Shown here: in pieces, positions 15,791-24,289 of the stretch
How the letters are laid out: each line of letters opens with the position of its first letter
Position numbering within the stretch: position 1 is the stretch's first letter
Notes under the pieces: model-generated
What the model saw: only the letters and a program-made list of their open reading frames with translations
Told to the model about the DNA's origin: nothing
The model's database searches: none
Assembly: GCF_014873495.1 (NCBI RefSeq)
Contig: NZ_JADBGF010000001.1
Span: 1,116,001-1,180,000 of the forward strand
Length of the DNA: 64,000 nt
From: Streptomyces stelliscabiei
Lineage (GTDB): Bacteria > Actinomycetota > Actinomycetes > Streptomycetales > Streptomycetaceae
Reading direction: 5' to 3'
Program-made: the position numbers and the translations under genes

Positions 15791-17640
15791 TCCGGCGGCG
15801 ACGGCGAGGGCCTGAGCAGGTAGTTGGGGCCGGTGGTGTAGTGCTTGTTGATGTCGGCGGCGCCCGACCGCTCCTTGCTCAGCAGGGTCCCGGCGGTCAC
15901 CATCGCCTTCACCGGCAGCTCGGGGGCGTACAGCACCCGCGCGCGCAGTACGGCCGCCGCGTCACCGCCGAGGCGGTCGACGGCCTCGGCGAGCCGGTTG
16001 CGTACGAGGCTCAGCAGTTCCGGCAGCGGGGCGCGGCCGTGCCGGGCGAGGCCGAACGCGTAGGCCCCGGCGCACAGGTGGACCGTGATGGTGGTGAAGA
16101 CATCGGTCACCGCGCGGTCGTCGGGGGTGAAGGTGCGGGCGTCGTCGAAGCCCCAGGTGCCGCCGTCCTCCCCTTCGCGGGCGCCGAACGCGGCGGCCAG
16201 GCGGACGCGGTCGACGCGCGGGCCGTCGTTGTCCTTCAGCAGCAGCCGCAGGTCGCCGGGGGCGGGGCCGAGGACCAGGGAGACGTTCTGCTGGTGCGAC
16301 TCCAGCGCGATGCCGTAGCCGAAGAGCGTGGTCTGCCAGTCGAACAGCAGGGTGAGCACGGCGTCCAGCAGCGCGATCGGGTCACCGCCGTGGAAGCGGT
16401 CGGCGAGGTGGTCGAGGACCAGTCGCCCGCCGGGTGCCGGGGCGAGGAGGGCGGCCATGGGGACGACGGCCGCGTCGTCGAGGTCCGCCGGGTGGCGGCG
16501 GCACAGTACGGCGAGCATCTCGTGACCGGCGTGCGCGTACACCGACTCGTCGGCGTGCAGCACCCGGCCGCGGAAGCGGGGCTCGCGGTCGGTCACCGCC
16601 GCCAGCAGCCGCTGTCCGGCGGCGCCGTCGGCGAGCGTGCCGGGCTTGATGGACCGCTTGTTGCGCAGGCCCAGGGTGGCGGTCGCCAGCGGCAGTTTGA
16701 GGTGCAGCGCGGGAGTGGCGGCCGGGGCGACCGTACGCATCGACAGGGTGGGGACGACCGAGAGGTACGGCCGGTCGGCGAGTACGGCACGGTCGGCGAG
16801 TCCAGCCTCGCGCAGGGCCGCGTCGAGGGGCGCGCCGACGGTCGACGGGTGGACGGGCAGGGTGACATGGGTGTGGTCGAGGCCGGCGAGACCGAGCCCG
16901 GAGGGGGTGGGCCAGCCGTCCGGGAGATCCCCGGTCACGGAGACGGACTCCCGGGGCAGGGCGAGCCACCGGAGGGGGAAGCTCGGGTGGAACTCCGGTG
17001 CGTAGAGCCGCAGTTGTTCCTCGTCGAGGCCGGAGCGGCCGCGTGCGGTCGGGTAGACCGGGTGGTCGAGTCGTGCGGCGAGGGTGTCGTAGGCGAGGCC
17101 GGCGCGCGGGCCCGTCCAGTCGGCGGGGTCGGCGCCGTACAGGTCGGTGAGGCCGTCGGCGACCTCCTGCGCCGTCGCCTCGTGCAGCAGCATCGTGGCG
17201 AGGGCCTGGCGGCACTCCTCGGCGAAGGCGTCGAAGCCGGCGCGGTCGACGGGCTCGGCGAGGTCGCGCAGCGCGGCGAGGACGGAGCCGCAGGTGACGA
17301 GGCGCGTGCCGTCCGACTCCCGGACGAGCAGGGGCAGTCGGGCGGCGTGCGTGTGCTGGAAACCGTCCTCGGTGACGGGCATCAGGAGGGCGTCGGCACC
17401 GGCTGACAGGCGGAGCCAGGGGCCGTCGGGGTGGTGGACGGGGGTGCTGCGGGAGCGCAGGCCGACGACGTCCTCGCGGAGCAGGGCGCCGAGCACGCGG
17501 GTGAGGAGTTCGGCTTCGACGGTGTGCGTGGGCGCGTCGGCGGCGGGAGCGTGACCGCTCCCGGAAGCGGCGGGCGCGTGCTCGGTGGCGGCGGGCGCCA
17601 GGTGGGTGGCGGCGGGCGTGAGGGGGACGGCGGTGTTCAA
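15787..17640 (-). CDS. IucA/IucC-family NIS synthetase (PvsB-like position)
   Basis: 617 residues from a TTG at 17640 that overlaps the ATP-grasp stop (TTGA), with GGGAG eight bases upstream. No other ATG/GTG occurs before the conserved domain begins at about residue 43 (VEAELLTRVLGALL). The first ~40 residues are an Ala/Pro/His-rich repeat (APAAT-type units), probably disordered. Conserved blocks include LPVHPSTVGAPLD, LKLPLATATLGLRNKRSIKP and GYGIALESHQQNVSLV with LKDNDGPRV, the NIS catalytic core. The KLPLATATLGLRNKR block differs from the sister gene, implying a different acceptor. The two synthetases probably act in sequence on one citrate scaffold. Confidence 0.88.
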   Translation of the reverse strand: MNTAVPLTPAATHLAPAATEHAPAASGSGHAPAADAPTHTVEAELLTRVLGALLREDVVGLRSRSTPVHHPDGPWLRLSAGADALLMPVTEDGFQHTHAARLPLLVRESDGTRLVTCGSVLAALRDLAEPVDRAGFDAFAEECRQALATMLLHEATAQEVADGLTDLYGADPADWTGPRAGLAYDTLAARLDHPVYPTARGRSGLDEEQLRLYAPEFHPSFPLRWLALPRESVSVTGDLPDGWPTPSGLGLAGLDHTHVTLPVHPSTVGAPLDAALREAGLADRAVLADRPYLSVVPTLSMRTVAPAATPALHLKLPLATATLGLRNKRSIKPGTLADGAAGQRLLAAVTDREPRFRGRVLHADESVYAHAGHEMLAVLCRRHPADLDDAAVVPMAALLAPAPGGRLVLDHLADRFHGGDPIALLDAVLTLLFDWQTTLFGYGIALESHQQNVSLVLGPAPGDLRLLLKDNDGPRVDRVRLAAAFGAREGEDGGTWGFDDARTFTPDDRAVTDVFTTITVHLCAGAYAFGLARHGRAPLPELLSLVRNRLAEAVDRLGGDAAAVLRARVLYAPELPVKAMVTAGTLLSKERSGAADINKHYTTGPNYLLRPSPSPPE

Positions 17641-18827
17641 GGCTGGATCTCCCAGCGCTGGGCGGCGAGGAAGTCCGCCGCGACCCGGTCGACGGTCTCC
17701 TGGGAGGTGCCGGTGGCGTGGAGGACACCGAGGTAGTCGCGGTTGGTCCGGTACAGGTCGTGGTGCTCGCCGGTCCGGCGCAGCGGACGGTACGTCAGCT
17801 GCACGCCGTCGACGTCGAGTTCGGTCGGGCCGGGCGCGGCGACGAGGGTGCCGGCCCGGTCGGCGCAGGGGTAGTCCAGGCGGGCCGCGCCGACGCGTCC
17901 GACGCCCAGGTCGGCGGGCAGTGGCTCGCCGAGGTGGGTACGGAGGATGTGGTCGAAGAGCGGCAGGCCGAGGAGCCGCGCGAGCAGCAGGTCGCACTGG
18001 TCGCCGATGGCACGGTAGTTGACCTCGATGATGCGGGCCCGGCCGTCGTGGACCACGAACTCGGTGTGGCAGGCACCGAACCCGACGCCGAGCGCGTCGA
18101 GTTGGGCGAGGATCTGCGCGACGACCGGTTCGGGGTGGGCCGGCACGAAGGTCAGCCGCTCCTCGACGAAGTACGGCAGCGGGGACAGTGTGGTGTGGAA
18201 GCCGCCGATGACATGGCGGACCCGGCCGTCGCCGAGGGTCTCCAGGGTGTACAGCTCGCCGGGCAGGTACTCCTCGACGACGAGGGCGGCGCCCGGACGC
18301 CGGGCCAGGATCTCCTTGCCGCGGGCCACGAGGTCCCCCGCGCCGGTCACGAGCACGACGTCCTCGCTGGCGACTCCCTCGCGGGGTTTGACGACACAGG
18401 GATAGGGGGCGTCGGCGACGAGCGGGCCGGTGAGGCCGGCCGGGTCACCGACCTCGGCGGACCAGACGGTGTCCACGCCGGAGGCGGCCAGACGGCGGCG
18501 CATCTCGCCCTTGTCCTTCGCGCGCAGGGTGGCCCGCCAGTCCTTGCCGGGGAGTCCGAAGTAGTGGGCGGCCAGGGCGGCCTGGGTCTGCAGGTGGTCG
18601 CTGTTGGTGAAGACCGCGTCGGGCCGGTGATGGGTGGAGATCCGGGTGACGACGGCACGGTGGTCCCGTACGTCGCACTCCAGGACCTCGGTCTCTGGGT
18701 ACGCGGCGCGATGGGCGTCGGGCTGGTCGGTGAGGACGGTGACGTGCAGGCCGAGCCGGGCCGCGGCGGGCAGGAAGCCCTCGGTGACGGAGTCGGTGGG
18801 GTTGAGGGCGAGCAGGTACAGACGCAT
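17637..18827 (-). CDS. ATP-grasp ligase of siderophore pathway (PvsA-like)
   Basis: 396 residues. The N-terminal domain (MRLYLLALNPTDS) and central YPCVVKPREGVASEDVVLV, VVEEYLPGELYTLET and IIEVNYRAIGDQCDLLLARLL are the ATP- and Mg-binding elements of ATP-grasp carboxylate-amine ligases. In the vibrioferrin pathway the equivalent protein PvsA starts the operon and activates one carboxylate unit. The ATG at 18827 coincides with the start of the domain; the frame stays open upstream to 19187 but those residues are Arg/Pro-rich and unconserved. First gene of the operon, about 345 bases from the iron box, implying a long leader or an unseen promoter. Confidence 0.85.
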   Translation of the reverse strand: MRLYLLALNPTDSVTEGFLPAAARLGLHVTVLTDQPDAHRAAYPETEVLECDVRDHRAVVTRISTHHRPDAVFTNSDHLQTQAALAAHYFGLPGKDWRATLRAKDKGEMRRRLAASGVDTVWSAEVGDPAGLTGPLVADAPYPCVVKPREGVASEDVVLVTGAGDLVARGKEILARRPGAALVVEEYLPGELYTLETLGDGRVRHVIGGFHTTLSPLPYFVEERLTFVPAHPEPVVAQILAQLDALGVGFGACHTEFVVHDGRARIIEVNYRAIGDQCDLLLARLLGLPLFDHILRTHLGEPLPADLGVGRVGAARLDYPCADRAGTLVAAPGPTELDVDGVQLTYRPLRRTGEHHDLYRTNRDYLGVLHATGTSQETVDRVAADFLAAQRWEIQP

Positions 18828-19172
18828 CGGGTGGTGCACAACTTCCGCTAGCGGGTGAGGTGTCGGCGGGGCGGGCCCGTCTCGCGGTGGGGGCCGCCCC
18901 GGGCACGCGTGAGTCACTGCTCGGACAGCCGTACGCCGGTGGTCCTCGGAACGGCGGCGGGCCTCTCCCGGCCTGCCGGGCCGCCCGGACGTCCGGAAGC
19001 CGACTGCCGGGCATCCGGGGTCTCGTCCGGTGCCGGGAAGGACGGGGTGGGAGGTGACCTGCTTCCGCCGGGTCCTGTGCGGTGGGCCGGCGGTGGTGGC
19101 GAAGATCTGGTCGGCGTCGGCCCGGTCGATCTCCTCGGGGTGGGTCTGGTCATCGCTACGCGATCTTGTGGA
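18828..19172. other. Long leader of the siderophore operon, no gene recognised
   Basis: About 345 GC-rich bases between the ATP-grasp start and the iron box. Open frames exist on both strands but none shows a ribosome site with a recognisable protein. It would be an unusually long 5' leader if the operon is transcribed from the iron-box promoter. Confidence 0.5.
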
Positions 19173-19191
19173 TAAGGTAAGCCTCACCTAC
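19173..19191. promoter_or_regulatory. DmdR1-type iron box
   Basis: TAAGGTAAGCCTCACCTAC matches the Streptomyces iron-box consensus TTAGGTTAGGCTCACCTAA at 15 of 19 positions, including the GGT and CTCACCTA cores. It lies 38 bases before the FhuF-like start and in the shared upstream region of the divergent siderophore operon. DmdR1 with Fe2+ represses siderophore genes from such sites, so both units should be induced by iron limitation. Confidence 0.85.
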
Positions 19192-19228
19192 CCCGACCGC
19201 CAAACCCCTTCACGCTCTGGAGTGACCG

Positions 19229-20119
19229 ATGACCGTGGCCCACCTGGAGAACCCCCAGGCCGACACCGCCACGCCCGTCCCGGAACTCCTCGCCGCCGCC
19301 TACCGCCGTCTGGACGCGGAGTGCGAGGCCCTGGCCGTACGCGTGGCGGTATCCGGCCGCCCGGCCGACCGGCAACGGCCGCCCTCCGGACCGCGCTCAC
19401 CCCGGATCGGCACGCCCACGGTCGGGCTGATGGACGGTCAGCATGCCGTCGAAGCGTTCGTCGAGGCGGAGGCCGCCCGCATCCAGGACCGCTACGACCA
19501 CTCCGCGCCCCGGCATGTCGCCGCCTCCCGCGCCCTGCACGACTACGCCTGGTCGGTCGGCCTGCTGATGAGCGGAGTCTGGTACCTGGAGCGGCGCGTA
19601 CCCCGTGTCGCCCCCGACGACATACGGGTCGACCTCGCGACGGGCACGTTCGAGGTACGGCCCGGCTCCGGACTCGTCTGTCTGCCGGACGACCCGGTGG
19701 CGGTCCTGCCCGGTACCCGCGCCGTGGCCCACGAGGAGGCCTTGTGTGCCGAGTTGCGGGCCGCCGTCGCGGACCACATGGGCCCGGTGCTGGAGGCGAT
19801 GGGCCCGTACGTCCGCCGGGGCTCGCGTGCGCTGTGGGGTCTGGTCTCCGACGACCTGGTCTCCGGGCTCTGGTACCTCGGCCGTGCGCGCGGCGACGAA
19901 GCCGCCGGCGTCCGCGCCGCCTCCGCAGTCCTTCCCACCGCCCACGCGCCCTTCCCCGGCGGCGCCGACTTCCGGTCCCTCCGCACGAGTGACGGCCGCG
20001 ACCACCCGACCCGCACCCGCGTGGGCTGCTGTCTCTACTACACGATCCGCCCCGCCGAGGCCTGCTCCACCTGCCCCCGCACCTGCGACGCGGAACGGCT
20101 GCGGCGGCTGGAGGGGTGA
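19229..20119 (+). CDS. FhuF-type ferric-siderophore reductase
   Basis: 296 residues ending in the [2Fe-2S] motif of FhuF proteins: GCCLYYTIRPAEACSTC, i.e. C-C-x10-C-x2-C. The N-terminal two thirds is the helical FhuF/IucA-C-terminal-like domain (DYAWSVGLLMSGVWYLERR). Such proteins release iron from the imported siderophore by reducing Fe(III) in the cytosol. The ATG at 19229 follows GGAG at a good distance. It is divergent from the biosynthesis operon and 38 bases from the iron box, so iron control is likely. No signal peptide. Family confidence is high; the cognate siderophore is inferred from the neighbours. Confidence 0.88.
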   Translation: MTVAHLENPQADTATPVPELLAAAYRRLDAECEALAVRVAVSGRPADRQRPPSGPRSPRIGTPTVGLMDGQHAVEAFVEAEAARIQDRYDHSAPRHVAASRALHDYAWSVGLLMSGVWYLERRVPRVAPDDIRVDLATGTFEVRPGSGLVCLPDDPVAVLPGTRAVAHEEALCAELRAAVADHMGPVLEAMGPYVRRGSRALWGLVSDDLVSGLWYLGRARGDEAAGVRAASAVLPTAHAPFPGGADFRSLRTSDGRDHPTRTRVGCCLYYTIRPAEACSTCPRTCDAERLRRLEG

Positions 20120-20309
20120 CCACCACCCGGCCGACGCCCCTACGGCCCGAAGCCGGTGCGGTGACGACCGCGTGGGCCGCGCACCGCCGCCGAAACTTTC
20201 GGACCGCTCCGGAGGCCCGTTCCGATTGACGCCGCTCACCACAGATGGCAACACTCTTCGACGAGTTTCCAACAGGAAGCGTCAAAAGGTCGCAGCACTG
20301 GAGGTCGGC

Positions 20310-22415
20310 TTGCGCGAGTACGCCGGATACGTCTTCGTCTACTTCACCGGCGAGGGCAGCCCGGACGGCGAGCGGATCAGGTTCGCGCTCAGCCGGGGAA
20401 ACGATCCCCTGCGCTGGCGCGAGCTGAACGGCGGTGCGCCGGTGCTCACTTCGGACCTCGGCACGCGCGGGCTGCGCGATCCGTTCGTGGTCCGCGCACC
20501 GCGGGGCGACCGGTTCCATCTGATCGCCACCGACCTCCGGATGCACGGCGAGCCCGACGGCGACTGGGACCGGGTGCAGCGCACCGGCAGCACCTCGCTC
20601 GTGGTCTGGGACAGCACCGACCTGGTGCACTGGACCGACCGCCGTCTCGTGCGTGTCGCCCCGGACACCGCCGGCAACGTCTGGGCCCCCGAGGCCTGCC
20701 ACGACCCAGGCCTCGACGCGTACGTCGTCTTCTGGGCGTCGAAGCTCTACTCCGAGGACGACCCCGGCCACACCGCCGACACCCACAACAGGATGCTGTA
20801 CGCGACCACCCGCGACTTCCGCGTCTTCGGCGAGCCCCGCGTCTGGAACGACCCCGGGCACTCGGTCATCGACTCGACCGTCGTCCGCCACGCCGGCATG
20901 TACTACCGCTTCACCAAGGACGAGCGCGGCAACTCCCCCGCCACCCCGGGCGGCAAGTTCATCACCGTCGAGAAGTCGGCCGGGCTGTGCGACACCTCGT
21001 ACGCGTTCGTGGCCGACCGGATCGGTCAGGGAGCCGTCGAGCAGGGCGAGGGACCGATCGTCTTCCGGTCGAACACCGACGAGCACAAGTGGTACCTGTT
21101 CGTCGACGAGTTCAGCGGGCGCGGCTACGTCCCCTTCGAGACCTCCGACCTCGCCTCCGGCAAGTGGATCCCCTGCGAGGACTTCGCGCTGCCGCCCGGC
21201 GCCCGGCACGGTTCGGTGCTGCCGGTCACGCGGGCCGAGTACGAGCGGCTGCTCGCCGCGTACGCGCCGAAGGCGTCCGTCGTCGACGCCGGCGTCCCCG
21301 GCGGCCTGAAGGCCTACGCGATCGTGGACGACGCCGCCTCGAAGGTCGTCCTGCCCCTGCACCCGGGCACCGAACTCGACGGTCTGGCACCGGAGTTCGA
21401 TCTGTCGGCGGACGCCCGCATCGACCCGCCCTCCGGCACCCCGCGCGACTTGCGCACCCCGCTGCCGTACACCGTCACGACGGCCGACGGAACCGCGCGC
21501 ACCTGGACCGTCGAGGCCGTACACATGCGCAGCCCGCTGTTGCCGGGGCTGTACGCCGACCCCAACATCCAGGAGTTCGGGGGCCGTTACTACATCTATC
21601 CGACGACCGACGGTTTCGAGGGCTGGGGCGGGACACGGTTCGAGGTGTTCTCCTCCGACGACCTGGTCACCTGGCAGGGCCACGGGGTCGTCCTCGACCT
21701 GGAGTCCGACGTCGGCTGGGCGGACCGCTGCGCCTGGGCGCCGGCCGCCGGGGAGCGCGACGGTTCGTACTACTTCTACTTCTGCGCCGAACAGCAGATC
21801 GGCGTGGCCGTCGCGAACAGCCCGACCGGTCCGTTCCGGGACGCGCTCGGCCGGCCGCTCATCGGACGCGACGACTACGAGGGCCAGATGATCGACCCGG
21901 CCGTCTTCGTGGACGACGACGGCACGGCCTACCTCTACTGGGGCAACTGCGAGGCCTACGGGGTACCTCTCGCCGAGGACATGATGTCCTTCGACCCGGC
22001 GCGGGTACGGCGGTTCACCCCGGACGGCTTCCGCGAGGGGGCCTTCGTCGTCAAGCGGCGGGGCGTCTACTACTTCATGTGGTCCGAGGACGACACCCGC
22101 AGCGAGGACTACCGCGTCGCCTACGCCACCGGGCCCACACCGCTCGGCCCGTGGACGAAGCAGGGGGTCGTGCTGCGGAAGCGTCCGGGGTACGGGATCC
22201 TCGCCACGGGCCACCACACGGTCGTGAACGTCCCCGGCACCGACGACTGGTTCATCTGCTACCACCGGTTCGCGGTTCCCGGCCCCGGCACTCCGCGCGG
22301 CGACGGCGTCCGCCGTGAATCCACCCTGGACCGGCTGGTGTTCGCTGCGGACGGCTCGATCGAGGAGGTCGTACCGACGCTGGAGTCCATCGGGCCGGTG
22401 ACCGGCGCGGGGTGA
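20310..22415 (+). CDS. Tandem GH43-family glycoside hydrolase
   Basis: 701 residues with two five-blade beta-propeller domains. The first (about residues 1-310) starts GYVFVYFTGEG and has GLRDPFVV (catalytic-base Asp region) and VWAPEACHD. A linker with an Ig-like segment follows (about 330-410). The second (about 413-700) has LYADPNIQEFGGRYYIYPT, DPAVFVDDDGTAYLYWG and the acid-Glu region EGAFVVKRRGVYYFMWSE. GH43 enzymes cleave alpha-L-arabinofuranosides, beta-xylosides or beta-galactosides. A TTG at 20310 with GGAGG five bases upstream is the best start I can find. There is no signal peptide, so it should act inside the cell on imported oligosaccharides, unless the true start is further upstream. 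Confidence 0.82.
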   Translation: MREYAGYVFVYFTGEGSPDGERIRFALSRGNDPLRWRELNGGAPVLTSDLGTRGLRDPFVVRAPRGDRFHLIATDLRMHGEPDGDWDRVQRTGSTSLVVWDSTDLVHWTDRRLVRVAPDTAGNVWAPEACHDPGLDAYVVFWASKLYSEDDPGHTADTHNRMLYATTRDFRVFGEPRVWNDPGHSVIDSTVVRHAGMYYRFTKDERGNSPATPGGKFITVEKSAGLCDTSYAFVADRIGQGAVEQGEGPIVFRSNTDEHKWYLFVDEFSGRGYVPFETSDLASGKWIPCEDFALPPGARHGSVLPVTRAEYERLLAAYAPKASVVDAGVPGGLKAYAIVDDAASKVVLPLHPGTELDGLAPEFDLSADARIDPPSGTPRDLRTPLPYTVTTADGTARTWTVEAVHMRSPLLPGLYADPNIQEFGGRYYIYPTTDGFEGWGGTRFEVFSSDDLVTWQGHGVVLDLESDVGWADRCAWAPAAGERDGSYYFYFCAEQQIGVAVANSPTGPFRDALGRPLIGRDDYEGQMIDPAVFVDDDGTAYLYWGNCEAYGVPLAEDMMSFDPARVRRFTPDGFREGAFVVKRRGVYYFMWSEDDTRSEDYRVAYATGPTPLGPWTKQGVVLRKRPGYGILATGHHTVVNVPGTDDWFICYHRFAVPGPGTPRGDGVRRESTLDRLVFAADGSIEEVVPTLESIGPVTGAG

Positions 22416-22420
22416 CGTCC

Positions 22421-22780
22421 TCAGTCGTGCGGCGCCTGTCCGCTGACCCTGTGGTCCGCGTGGCTGAGGGCCTCCATGACCAGGCGGCGCAGATGTCCGT
22501 CGCCGAGGCTGTAGTGGATGTGACGGCCTTCCCGGCGGGTGTCCACCAGACCGGCGAGCCGGAGTTTCGCCAGATGCTGGCTGACCGCCGTGCGGGACGC
22601 CTCGCAGCGGTCCGCCAGGGAGCCGACGTCCGACTCGCCCTGGGCGAGCAGCCACAGCAGATGGAGCCGGGTGGCGTCGGAGAGCATCGCGAACACGCCG
22701 GTCGCCTCGGCGAGCCGCGCGCTGTCGGGGGCGCGCAGATGCGCGCCGGACGCAGGTGACACGGCGTGGCGTTCTGGCAT
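22421..22780 (-). CDS. ArsR/SmtB-family metal sensor (NmtR/CzrA type)
   Basis: 119 residues, a single winged-helix domain with recognition helix CEASRTAVSQHLAKLRLAGLV. The last helix carries D94-x-H96-x10-H107-x2-H110, exactly the alpha-5 inter-subunit metal site of NmtR (Ni/Co) and CzrA (Zn); a further His at 118 recalls the C-terminal ligands of NmtR. No Cys pair for arsenic is present in the recognition helix apart from one lone Cys. Metal binding would release DNA. It is divergent from an MFS exporter with a His-rich tail, with a perfect 12-2-12 palindrome between them. Start ATG at 22780 chosen by domain fit. Confidence 0.87.
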   Translation of the reverse strand: MPERHAVSPASGAHLRAPDSARLAEATGVFAMLSDATRLHLLWLLAQGESDVGSLADRCEASRTAVSQHLAKLRLAGLVDTRREGRHIHYSLGDGHLRRLVMEALSHADHRVSGQAPHD

Positions 22781-22831
22781 GGCCCCAGCGTAGGCGGTTC
22801 GCCGCCGACGCGGGGTCTCGCACGCTCGGAC

Positions 22832-22863
22832 ACCATCATGTGCGCAGGTGCGCACATGATGGT
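22832..22863. promoter_or_regulatory. 12-2-12 operator of the ArsR-type sensor
   Basis: The half-site ATCATGTGCGCA is followed by GG and its exact complement TGCGCACATGAT; perfect symmetry extends to 15 bp per arm (22832-22846 and 22849-22863). This is the 12-2-12 architecture of SmtB/CzrA/NmtR operators. It overlaps the start of a -10-like TACACT at 22864-22869 for the MFS gene and lies 52 bases upstream of the sensor gene. Confidence 0.85.
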
Positions 22864-22913
22864 TACACTGGGCCGTACCGACACCCGACGCCACGCCGAG
22901 GGGAGCCGTTCGC

Positions 22914-24263
22914 ATGCTCGCCGTTCTGCGTCATCGCGCCTACCGGCGGCTGTTCGCCGCCCAGGTCGTCGCTCTCGTGGGCACGGGGCTCGCGACCGTC
23001 GCCCTCGGACTGCTGGCCTACGACCTGGCGGGCGCCGACGCCGGTTCCGTCCTCGGGACGGCCCTGGCGATCAAGATGGTGGCGTACGTGGTGATCGCCC
23101 CGGCCGTCGGCGCGGTCGCCGACCGGCTTCCGCGCCGGGCGCTCATGGTGACGGCGGATCTGGTGCGCGCCGCGATCGCGCTGTCGCTGCCGTTCGTCGG
23201 TGAGGTCTGGCAGGTGTACGTCCTGGTGTTCCTCCTGCAGTCCGCCTCGGCCGCGTTCACCCCCACGTTCCAGGCCGTCGTCCCCGACGTACTGCCCGAG
23301 GAGCGCGACTACACCCGGGCGCTGTCGATGTCACGGCTGGCGTACGACCTGGAGAGCCTCTTCTCCCCCGCCCTCGCCGCCGCCCTGCTGTCCGTCGTCA
23401 CCTACGACCGGCTGTTCACCGGCACCGTCCTCGGTTTCCTCGCCTCGGCCGCGCTGGTGGTCTCCACCGCCCTGCCCGAACGGGCCGCCGCCACCCTCCC
23501 CCGCACCGGCGGTGTGTACGCCAGGGCCACGGCCGGCACCCGCCTCTTCCTCGGTGTCCCCGCGCTGCGGGCCCTGCTCGCCCTGAACCTCGCGGTCGCG
23601 GCGGCCGGTGCGACGGTGACGGTGAACTCCGTGGTCTACGTCCGCGAGGTGCTCGGCCTGTCGGCGAGTGCCGTCCCGCTCGCGCTCGGGGCGTACGGCG
23701 CCGGGTCGATGGCCGTCGCCCTGCTGCTGCCCCGCCTGCTGGACAGGGTGCCGGACCGGGCCGTGATGCTGCCGGGCGCCCTGTCCCTGACCGTCGTCTT
23801 CGCCGGGCTCGGGGCCGTCACGGCCGCGCGCGAGGGGAGTTGGCGGCTGCCCGCCCTGCTCGTCCTCTGGGCCGCGTTCGGCGCCGCCTCCTCGGCGGTG
23901 CTCACCCCGGCCGGGCGGCTGGTGCGCCGCTCGGTGGCGCCCGGGGACCGTACGGCCGCGTTCGCCGCGCAGTTCTCCCTCTCGCACGGCTGCTGGCTGC
24001 TGACGTACCCGCTGGCCGGGTGGCTGGGCGCGGCGGGGCTCGGCCGGGCCGTGCTCGCGCTGGGGGCGATCGCCCTGGGCGGGGCGCTGCTGGCCGTACG
24101 CCTGTGGCCGTCGGCGGCCGCTTCTCCCGCGCCCCCCGCGCCGAAGGCCCACGTGCACGCGGACCTCCCGCTCGGCCATCCCCACCTGGTGGGCGCCCTG
24201 CGCGTGCCGACGGGCTGGCGGCACAGCCACGGACACCTCACCGACGGGCTGCACGCCCGGTAG
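22914..24263 (+). CDS. MFS metal exporter with His-rich C-terminus
   Basis: 449 residues with twelve predicted membrane helices and the MFS loop motif after helix 2 (GAVADRLPRRALMV). The C-terminal cytoplasmic tail is rich in His (HVHADLPLGHPH, then WRHSHGHLTDGLH), as in exporters of nickel, cobalt or zinc. Start ATG at 22914 with GAGGGGAG upstream. Divergent from the ArsR-type sensor; the shared palindrome should repress the gene until metal rises. NreB-type nickel exporters show a similar His-rich tail, so Ni/Co efflux is the first guess, zinc the alternative. Confidence 0.82.
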   Translation: MLAVLRHRAYRRLFAAQVVALVGTGLATVALGLLAYDLAGADAGSVLGTALAIKMVAYVVIAPAVGAVADRLPRRALMVTADLVRAAIALSLPFVGEVWQVYVLVFLLQSASAAFTPTFQAVVPDVLPEERDYTRALSMSRLAYDLESLFSPALAAALLSVVTYDRLFTGTVLGFLASAALVVSTALPERAAATLPRTGGVYARATAGTRLFLGVPALRALLALNLAVAAAGATVTVNSVVYVREVLGLSASAVPLALGAYGAGSMAVALLLPRLLDRVPDRAVMLPGALSLTVVFAGLGAVTAAREGSWRLPALLVLWAAFGAASSAVLTPAGRLVRRSVAPGDRTAAFAAQFSLSHGCWLLTYPLAGWLGAAGLGRAVLALGAIALGGALLAVRLWPSAAASPAPPAPKAHVHADLPLGHPHLVGALRVPTGWRHSHGHLTDGLHAR

Positions 24264-24289
24264 CGGGGGCGCGTGGTCCGGCCGCGCCG

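Noticed and set aside
18828..19187. N-terminal extension of the ATP-grasp protein to 19187
   Set aside because: The extra 120 residues are Arg/Pro-rich and unconserved, and the start would lie inside the iron box.
19188..22823. A 1211-codon minus-strand open frame opposite the GH43 and FhuF genes
   Set aside because: Gly/Arg/Asp/Val-rich translation typical of the antisense of high-GC genes; no domain, and it covers two well-supported plus-strand genes and the ArsR gene.
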